From NCBI GenBank assembly GCA_023423535.1, contig JAFAFL010000014.1:1-29902 (forward strand): 29,902 nucleotides of DNA. The letters run 5' to 3'. This document shows, in pieces, positions 20,640 to 27,047 of this stretch. The DNA is from Pseudomonadota bacterium (lineage in GTDB: Bacteria > Myxococcota > Myxococcia > Myxococcales > Myxococcaceae). Position 1 is the first letter of the stretch. Each line of letters opens with the position of its first letter. The position numbers and the translations under genes are program-made. The notes beneath the pieces were generated by a model, which was not told where the DNA came from, ran no database searches, and worked only from the letters and a program-made list of their open reading frames with translations.

Positions 20640-23600
20640 TCACTCGCGCTCGAGGATCTGGAACTCCACGCGGCGGTTCTGCGCGCGGCCCTCCGAGGTC
20701 TCGTTCGGCGCCACCGGCCGCTTCGGGCCGAAGCCCTCCGCCTCGAGCCGCGAGGGCTCCACGCCCAGGCCGATGAGGTGCGTGCGCACGCGGAGGGCGC
20801 GGCGTTCGGAGAGCTCCACGTTCGTCTGCTCCGTGCCCTGATCGTCGGTGTGGCCCTCGATGCGCACGCGCCGGATCTGAGGGTGCTCGTGCAGCGCCAG
20901 CGCGACCTTGCCCAGCAGCGGGTAGGAACGCTCCAGGACCAGATCGCGCGCGGTGGCGAAGTGGACGGGCTCGAGGAGGACGAGCTGGTGCTCCTCCACG
21001 CGCACGGTGCCGTAGTCGGTCGTCGGTTCCGCTTTGGACTCGAGCGCCGGCGGTGGCGGGAGGGGGAGCTTCTCCGCGAGCTGCGCGAGTGCGTTGTCGT
21101 TGGAGGGCTGCTGCAGGGCGAGGTCCGCATGCGATGAGGCGTGCCGCACCGGCTCCGGCATCACGTAGCGGAGGCCGCCGTAGATGCGGAACACGGGCGT
21201 TCCGTAGCCCGCGCCGATGCCCGGCCCCGCGGCGAGGTTCAGCTCCAGTCCATCGAGCGCGGTGACCTTCACGCCGCCGAGCGCCTCCAGCGGGTTGGCC
21301 ACCGCGCGCGCGTCAGGGCTGCGCAGTCCGTAAGCGCCGGTCACCGAGGCCTGCAGCGCGGTGGGGCGGCGGAGGAAGCGCAGCGGCACCTCCACCGCGG
21401 CGGCGTAGCCGAGCTCGTTGCCCACTTCGAGATTGGCGAGGTTCGTGCGCGGGTTGAGGTTCAGGCCGACGTTCGCGGCGACGCGGAGGAAGTTGGAGCT
21501 CCACTCGCCGAGCACCCGCGGACGGGAGCTGAAGCCGGTGGAGCCCAGCAGGCCCTCCTTCGCGGTGGGCAGCAGCACCGGCATGGAGACCGCCAGCGCG
21601 AAGCCTCTTGGACCTTCCGTCGTGGGCGTTGCGCGCAGCAGCGCCACCTTCGGTCCGAAGCGCACGTTGCCGCCGCCAAGGTGCAGACCGGGCGACATCG
21701 GCTGCAGCGCCGCGGAGGGACCTTCACGCACGCTGAGGAGGTTCACCGGCACCGCGAAGCCGAGCTCCGCCACGTCCCACAGGCCGAGCGTTCCCGTGAG
21801 GTCCGCGCTGTAGAGCCGGTCCACCAGCGCGCGCGTCTGCGAGCCGCCGTCGTCGGTGAGGCGGTAGCGGATCGGTTGGTGCGCGTAGTGCGCGTGCAGG
21901 CCGAGCGAGAGATCGAGGTGCGGTGCGATCGAGGCACTCTGCGCGGAGTGCACGTCGCGGCGCCCGGGGCCCGGCTTGAAGTGCTGCAGGTCGAGGAACA
22001 GCGCGTCGTCGGCGCTCTGCGCGCGGGCCTCCGGGAGAGGGACGACGAACACGAGGGCCAGGGCGAGTGCCGCGGTGGAAGCCGTACGCCTTTTCGTGGC
22101 CGCGCGCGCAGGGCGGGCGCGCCTCAGGCTCTGGGTCAGCGCCGCGAAGGCCAGCGCGAAGACGGCGAGGGTGCTTCCGGTCGTGTTCCCCGTGCTGCCC
22201 GTGTTGCCCGTGCTCGAGCAACCGCTGCCGACGAGCTCGATGGGGTTGGTGAGGGACTGATCGTCCTCGTCAGGCCCGGTCACCGGATCGGGCGTGGCGG
22301 GGAGTCCTTCGTGCCGGTTTGGATCGGTCTCGCCCTTGTCGAGCCGCCCGTTCCGATTCTTGTCCTCTTCACCGTCGCTGCGCCCGTCGCCATCGCTGTC
22401 CGCGCGCTTGGGGTTGGTGGTGGTGGTCGGGTCCGCGTCTTCGATGAACGCCTGCGCGGAGAGGTCGGTGTCCGGCATGACGAAGCGCAGCGTGAGGCCC
22501 AGCTCCAGCCCGTCGTTGAGGCCGTCCCCGTCGCTGTCCGGATCGAGCGCATCGATGAGACCGTCGCCATCCGTGTCCATGATCCCGTCGAGCCCATCCG
22601 GCACGCCGTCGTCGTCGCTGTCGAGATCGTTCGGGTTCAGGCCCAGCGCGCGCTCGGTGGCGTCGTCCACGCCGTCACCATCCGAATCCACACCGTCGTC
22701 GAACGGGTCGGTTGGATCGGTCTCGCCCGGATCGAGTCGGCCGTTCTGGTTCGCGTCCTCCACGCCGTCGAAGATCCCGCCCTCGTCGGTGTCCTGCCGC
22801 GTGGGATCGGTCGTGGTTGCCGGGTCCGCGTCGGCGATGAAGCGCGAAGCGTCCGTGTGCGCGCCCTGCGGCTGCGTGAGCCCACGCTCCACACCATCGC
22901 CGATGCCATCGCCGTCCGTGTCGAACTGGAGCGGGCTCGTCTCACCTGCGGCCGGATCGATGATCCCGTCGCCGTTGAGATCCTCGTTCCCGTCGAGCAG
23001 CCCGTCGTCGTCCGAGTCGTCGTCCACCGGGTCGGTGAAGGTGACGTACAGCTCCACGTCGTCCGCGAGGCCGTCGTCGTCGGTGTCGCTCGACAGCGGA
23101 TCCGTCCCCTGCGCGAGCTCCTCTTCGTCCGAGATCCCGTCGCCGTCCGCGTCACCGGAGCCCTCGACCGTGATCGTCACGATCGCGGTTGCGGTGGCTC
23201 CCTGGTCGTCCGCGAGCGTGTACACGAAGAAGTCTTCGCCCACGAAGCCGCGCCGGGGCGTGTAGCGGACCACGCCGGAGACCAGCGTCACCTGCCCCAC
23301 GTCCGGCGTGCCCACCGCGGTGACTGAGAGCGTCTCGCCGACATCCGCGCCCGAGTCGTCGTTCGCCATCACCTCGAGCACGTTGCCCTCGCTGCTCGAC
23401 GCCACGGTGAAGCTGTCCGGCCTCGCGACCGGCGGCGCGTTCACCCGCGTCACCGTGACCTCCACGGTGGCAGTGGCGCTCCCGCCGTTGCCGTCGCTGA
23501 TCGTGTAGGTGAACGCCGTCTCACCGTGGAAGCCGGGCGGCGGCGCATAGGTCACGCCGGTCGCGGTGAACGCCGCGGTCCCCTGCGCGGGCTGCGTCAC

Positions 23601-26600
23601 GGCCACCACGCTCAGCGTCTCGCCCACGTCCGGTGCGAAGCCGTCGTTCGCGAGCACGTCCACCGGCGTCGCGGTCGAGTCCTGGGGGAGCGACAGCACG
23701 TCGTCCACCGCGGTGGGCGCATCGTTCACCGGGGTCACGGTGAGGGTGATCGTCGCCGTCGCCATGCGCGGCCCGCCGGAGCCGGTGTTGCCGTCGTCGC
23801 TCACCGCGATCGCGAGCGAGGCGGTGCCGAAGAAGTCCGGCGTGGGCACGAACTGCAGGCCCTGCAGCGCCGTATTGAGGTCCGCGAGGGTGCCGCCGAT
23901 CCGGAGCTCGTCCGGCGCGCCGACGCCGGTGACGACCGTGACCGCCGAAGGCTGACCGAGCGTGACGGTCCCGTTCGTCGGAACCAGCGACATCCGCACC
24001 TGCGCGTTGCCGGCGTCCACGTCTCCCACCGCGATCGCGTTGCCCTCCGCGTTGGAGAACACGCGCGCGTTGTCCTCCTGCGTCACCTGCGCGGCCGGCA
24101 CCGTCAGCACCGGCGCGTCGTTCACCGGGCGCACGATGATCCGCACGGTGTCCTCGTCGGTGAGCGCGCCGCCCTGTCCGGTGCCGCCGAGATCACTCGT
24201 GTGCAGCGTGATCGAGGCCTCGCCCGCGAAGTCCGCATCCGGGGTGAAGAGCAGTCCTGCCAGCGCCGCGTTGACGGCCCCGATCGTCCCGCGCGCGGTC
24301 ACGCTGCGCAGCGGAGCGCCCGCCGAACCGGAAATATATTGCAGATTCCCATCGAGGGTGACCGTGCCGTCGGTGGTGGTGAGCGTGAACTCGACCGTGG
24401 CGGCGTCCACGTCCGTCACCTGCAGCGCGCCCAGGCCCGTGAGCGGCAGGGGCGTGTCCTCGTCGGTCACCAGCTCTGCCGGCACCACGTTCACCGGCGC
24501 GTCGTTCACCGGATGGACGGTCACCTCCACCCTGCCCATGGTGGAACCACCCTGCCCGTTCGTCGCCGCGTAGGTGAACGCGGTGATGCCCGAGAAGTCC
24601 GGCGGCGGCGCGTAGGACACGACCCCGCTGACGATCGAAGCGGTGCCCTGCGAGGGCTGGGTGACGGAGACGAGCGACAGGGCCGAACCCAGGTGCCCGG
24701 GATCGTCGTTCGCGAGCACGTCGATGAACACCGGGGCGGAGTCCTCGATCAGCACGGCCACGTCGTCGCGCGCGGAGGGCTGCAGGTTCACGCGCACCAC
24801 CGTGATGGGCAACGTGACCGTGGCGGAGAGCGGCCCGCCCGCGCCGGTGTTGCCCTCGTCGTTCACCTGGATCCCGAGCGAGGTGCCGCCGAAGAAGCCC
24901 TGCGCGGGCGTGAACAGCATCCCGTCCAGGGCGGCGTTCAGCGCGGGCACGGAACCACGGACGACGATCTGGGAGTCACCCGTGCCCGTCCCTGTCGTGA
25001 GCTGCAGTCCGGCAGTGCTCGCCAGCGTCAGCGCGCCGTGCGGCGCGATCAGCCGCAGCGTGATCGGCGAGGTGTCCGCATCCACGTCCTCCACCCGAAT
25101 CGCCGTCCCGAGCGCCTGCGCGAAGACGAGCGTCACGTCCTGCGGCGTCGCCCCCTGCGGCGGCACCAGGAGTTGAGGCGCGTCGTTCACCGGCGTGACC
25201 GTCACCTCCACCGAGCCGACAGCGAGCGCGCCCTTCCCGTCCGACAGCACGTAGGAGAACTGCACGACGCCGTGGAAGTCCGGCAACGGAAGGAAGCGGA
25301 GCGCGCCGGAGGTGATCGACACGAGGCCGCCGTGCACGGGCTGCGTCACCGACACGATGGAGAGGCTCTTGCCCACGCCGAGCCCCGCGGTGTCATTCGC
25401 CAGCACGTCGATCACCACCGGGCCGGAGTCCTCCGCCACCGTGAGCTGATCCGCATTCGCCACCGGCGGACCGTCCGTCTGATCCACGGTCACCGTCACC
25501 GAAGCCGTGCTGCTCTCGCCGTCACGATCGGTGACGCGGTACGTGAACACCTCCACCCCACCGAAGCCGACATTCGGCACGTAGGAGATGCGCCCGTCTG
25601 TGCGCACCGTGGCGGTCCCGCTCGAGGGCGGCGACTCGATGCTGACGGTCACCGGCCCATCGGCGAGATCGGTGTCGTTCGCCAGCACGTCGATCACTGC
25701 GCCGGCCGGGCTCGACACGGTCGCCGAATCCGGAAGCGCGGCCGGCACGCCATCATTCACCGGCGTCACGTCCACGATCACCCGCGCCACCGACGACGCG
25801 CCCTTCGCATCGGTCACCCGGTACGTGTACGCATCCGCGCCGCCGAAGTGCGCCGCGGGCGTGTAGGTCACGCTCGAAGGCGAAGCGACAGTCGCGGTCC
25901 CGTATTTCGGCGCGTCCACCACGCTCAACGTGAACGGCCCGTCGCGCAGGCGCAGATCGTTGGCGAGCACGTCCGTCGTGACCGGCGTGTCCTCGTTCGT
26001 CTGCACCGCGTCGGGCTGCGGCTCGGGCGTCCCCTGCAGATCGAGCAGCGCCGGCGCCATGGCCACGGAGGCCAGCGCACCCGGCATCCCGCTGCCGCAG
26101 GCGAAGTCCCCGTTCACCGAGTAGTTCGAGGCGCTGGTGCCGGCAAAGGTCACCACCGGCGCGTGCGGATCAATTCCCACGTGCGCGAGCACCACGCGCG
26201 GCACCGCGATGGTCACGAAGAAGTCGGGCGAGCTCCCGAAGAGGCTGCCGTCGAGCGTCTCCTCCAACCGGACGTACGCGCTGGCCGGCGCGAGATCGAT
26301 GAGGAAGTCCCCGGCCGTGTCGTTGGCGCGGTCGCGCGGATCGTTCGGCGTCTGCACCGAGTTGCGCACGAAGTGGACGCGCGAGCCCTGCAGGTTGCCG
26401 TCCGCCGTGAGCAGGTACTCGTAGGTGTTCGGGTTGCCGTCGGTGTCGAAGAGGACGTTCCAGGCCGCCGTCGCCAGCGTCTGCTCGCTGCCGCTGCCTG
26501 CACCACCGCTCACCGGCCGCGGGTCCCCATCCACGCGGAGCCGGAAGTAGACGTGCGTCTCGTCCGCCGCCCTCGCGAAGGCCGGATGCAGCGCATCGCC

Positions 26601-26870
26601 GACGAGATCGCGCAGCGAGCCGGGCGAGGCTCCATCCATCAGCGCGTCCGCGGCGAGGCCTGCTCCACCGGCGCACTCGAAGGGCACGAAATCGCCGGGC
26701 GTCGGGAACTGGACCGGGGGCGCGCCGGCCTCGAGCCGCTGTGCGCGAGGCGCTGACACCGCGGCGGGCACCGGCTCCGAAGATGGAGAGCCCGAAGACG
26801 CGGAGTCGCTGCACGCGGCGAGCGCCAGCAGCGCAGCGGGTGCGAGTGAGTAGAGGTGGGCGTGGCGCAC
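20640..26870 (-). CDS. Giant surface lipoprotein fused to barrel-OmpA outer-membrane protein
   Basis: 2076 residues from a GTG with GGAG five bases upstream. In order: a lipoprotein signal with lipobox LAAC (Cys20); an N-terminal domain (about 50-275) ending near CGSGMP; nine tandem cadherin/Ig-like repeats of about 95-115 residues (285-1235), six with the signature DVLANDxx or VMANDD and three longer ones with DVDA; thrombospondin type-3 calcium repeats (DSDGDGxxD, about 1238-1525); a MYXO-CTERM-like element (GCSST at Cys1551, hydrophobic 1568-1582, then RRARPAR); a second signal-peptide-like segment (KRRTAS, hydrophobic core, ARA at 1615-1617); a beta-strand-rich barrel-like region (1620-1930); and an OmpA peptidoglycan-binding domain (1960-2073, with IEGHTDDQGT, LSERRA and RRVEF). 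The first part looks like a complete surface adhesin and the last like a complete OmpA-family protein such as TraB. They are joined in frame with no stop. One polypeptide or a cleaved precursor are both possible. Confidence 0.85.
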   Translation of the reverse strand: MRHAHLYSLAPAALLALAACSDSASSGSPSSEPVPAAVSAPRAQRLEAGAPPVQFPTPGDFVPFECAGGAGLAADALMDGASPGSLRDLVGDALHPAFARAADETHVYFRLRVDGDPRPVSGGAGSGSEQTLATAAWNVLFDTDGNPNTYEYLLTADGNLQGSRVHFVRNSVQTPNDPRDRANDTAGDFLIDLAPASAYVRLEETLDGSLFGSSPDFFVTIAVPRVVLAHVGIDPHAPVVTFAGTSASNYSVNGDFACGSGMPGALASVAMAPALLDLQGTPEPQPDAVQTNEDTPVTTDVLANDLRLRDGPFTLSVVDAPKYGTATVASPSSVTYTPAAHFGGADAYTYRVTDAKGASSVARVIVDVTPVNDGVPAALPDSATVSSPAGAVIDVLANDTDLADGPVTVSIESPPSSGTATVRTDGRISYVPNVGFGGVEVFTYRVTDRDGESSTASVTVTVDQTDGPPVANADQLTVAEDSGPVVIDVLANDTAGLGVGKSLSIVSVTQPVHGGLVSITSGALRFLPLPDFHGVVQFSYVLSDGKGALAVGSVEVTVTPVNDAPQLLVPPQGATPQDVTLVFAQALGTAIRVEDVDADTSPITLRLIAPHGALTLASTAGLQLTTGTGTGDSQIVVRGSVPALNAALDGMLFTPAQGFFGGTSLGIQVNDEGNTGAGGPLSATVTLPITVVRVNLQPSARDDVAVLIEDSAPVFIDVLANDDPGHLGSALSLVSVTQPSQGTASIVSGVVSYAPPPDFSGITAFTYAATNGQGGSTMGRVEVTVHPVNDAPVNVVPAELVTDEDTPLPLTGLGALQVTDVDAATVEFTLTTTDGTVTLDGNLQYISGSAGAPLRSVTARGTIGAVNAALAGLLFTPDADFAGEASITLHTSDLGGTGQGGALTDEDTVRIIVRPVNDAPVLTVPAAQVTQEDNARVFSNAEGNAIAVGDVDAGNAQVRMSLVPTNGTVTLGQPSAVTVVTGVGAPDELRIGGTLADLNTALQGLQFVPTPDFFGTASLAIAVSDDGNTGSGGPRMATATITLTVTPVNDAPTAVDDVLSLPQDSTATPVDVLANDGFAPDVGETLSVVAVTQPAQGTAAFTATGVTYAPPPGFHGETAFTYTISDGNGGSATATVEVTVTRVNAPPVARPDSFTVASSSEGNVLEVMANDDSGADVGETLSVTAVGTPDVGQVTLVSGVVRYTPRRGFVGEDFFVYTLADDQGATATAIVTITVEGSGDADGDGISDEEELAQGTDPLSSDTDDDGLADDVELYVTFTDPVDDDSDDDGLLDGNEDLNGDGIIDPAAGETSPLQFDTDGDGIGDGVERGLTQPQGAHTDASRFIADADPATTTDPTRQDTDEGGIFDGVEDANQNGRLDPGETDPTDPFDDGVDSDGDGVDDATERALGLNPNDLDSDDDGVPDGLDGIMDTDGDGLIDALDPDSDGDGLNDGLELGLTLRFVMPDTDLSAQAFIEDADPTTTTNPKRADSDGDGRSDGEEDKNRNGRLDKGETDPNRHEGLPATPDPVTGPDEDDQSLTNPIELVGSGCSSTGNTGSTGNTTGSTLAVFALAFAALTQSLRRARPARAATKRRTASTAALALALVFVVPLPEARAQSADDALFLDLQHFKPGPGRRDVHSAQSASIAPHLDLSLGLHAHYAHQPIRYRLTDDGGSQTRALVDRLYSADLTGTLGLWDVAELGFAVPVNLLSVREGPSAALQPMSPGLHLGGGNVRFGPKVALLRATPTTEGPRGFALAVSMPVLLPTAKEGLLGSTGFSSRPRVLGEWSSNFLRVAANVGLNLNPRTNLANLEVGNELGYAAAVEVPLRFLRRPTALQASVTGAYGLRSPDARAVANPLEALGGVKVTALDGLELNLAAGPGIGAGYGTPVFRIYGGLRYVMPEPVRHASSHADLALQQPSNDNALAQLAEKLPLPPPPALESKAEPTTDYGTVRVEEHQLVLLEPVHFATARDLVLERSYPLLGKVALALHEHPQIRRVRIEGHTDDQGTEQTNVELSERRALRVRTHLIGLGVEPSRLEAEGFGPKRPVAPNETSEGRAQNRRVEFQILERE

Positions 26871-27006
26871 AGGGGCTCCGGGCGGTGAAAGTCAGTTCGG
26901 CCTGTGCATCGGCTGATCCACCGGAAATCTTCAGTCATCACAGGTGCTTCTGCCTGCCCGTCCGGGGTCGGTCGGTCCCTCGGGGGTCCCCGCGTACCCG
27001 GCCGCA

Positions 27007-27045
27007 CGTATCGGCCTGCGCACCGGGTGCGATACGGTGCGCACC
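27007..27045. promoter_or_regulatory. Clustered palindromes just before the kinase start
   Basis: CGTATC (27007-27012) and GATACG (27031-27036) are inverted arms enclosing GCACC-G-GGTGC (27020-27030). They are followed at once by the 10-bp palindrome GGTGCGCACC (27036-27045), two bases before the ATG. No Shine-Dalgarno sequence is visible, so these may form an operator or a translation-controlling structure. Confidence 0.4.
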
Positions 27046-27047
27046 GG

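Noticed and set aside
22310..23160. Regularly spaced short repeats suggesting a CRISPR array
   Set aside because: The periodicity comes from codons of DxDxDG calcium-binding repeats; units are not identical and there are no uniform spacers.
23526..26756. Plus-strand ORF of 1076 codons opposite the giant surface protein
   Set aside because: Arg/His-rich, without domains; antisense shadow of the repeat-encoding gene.
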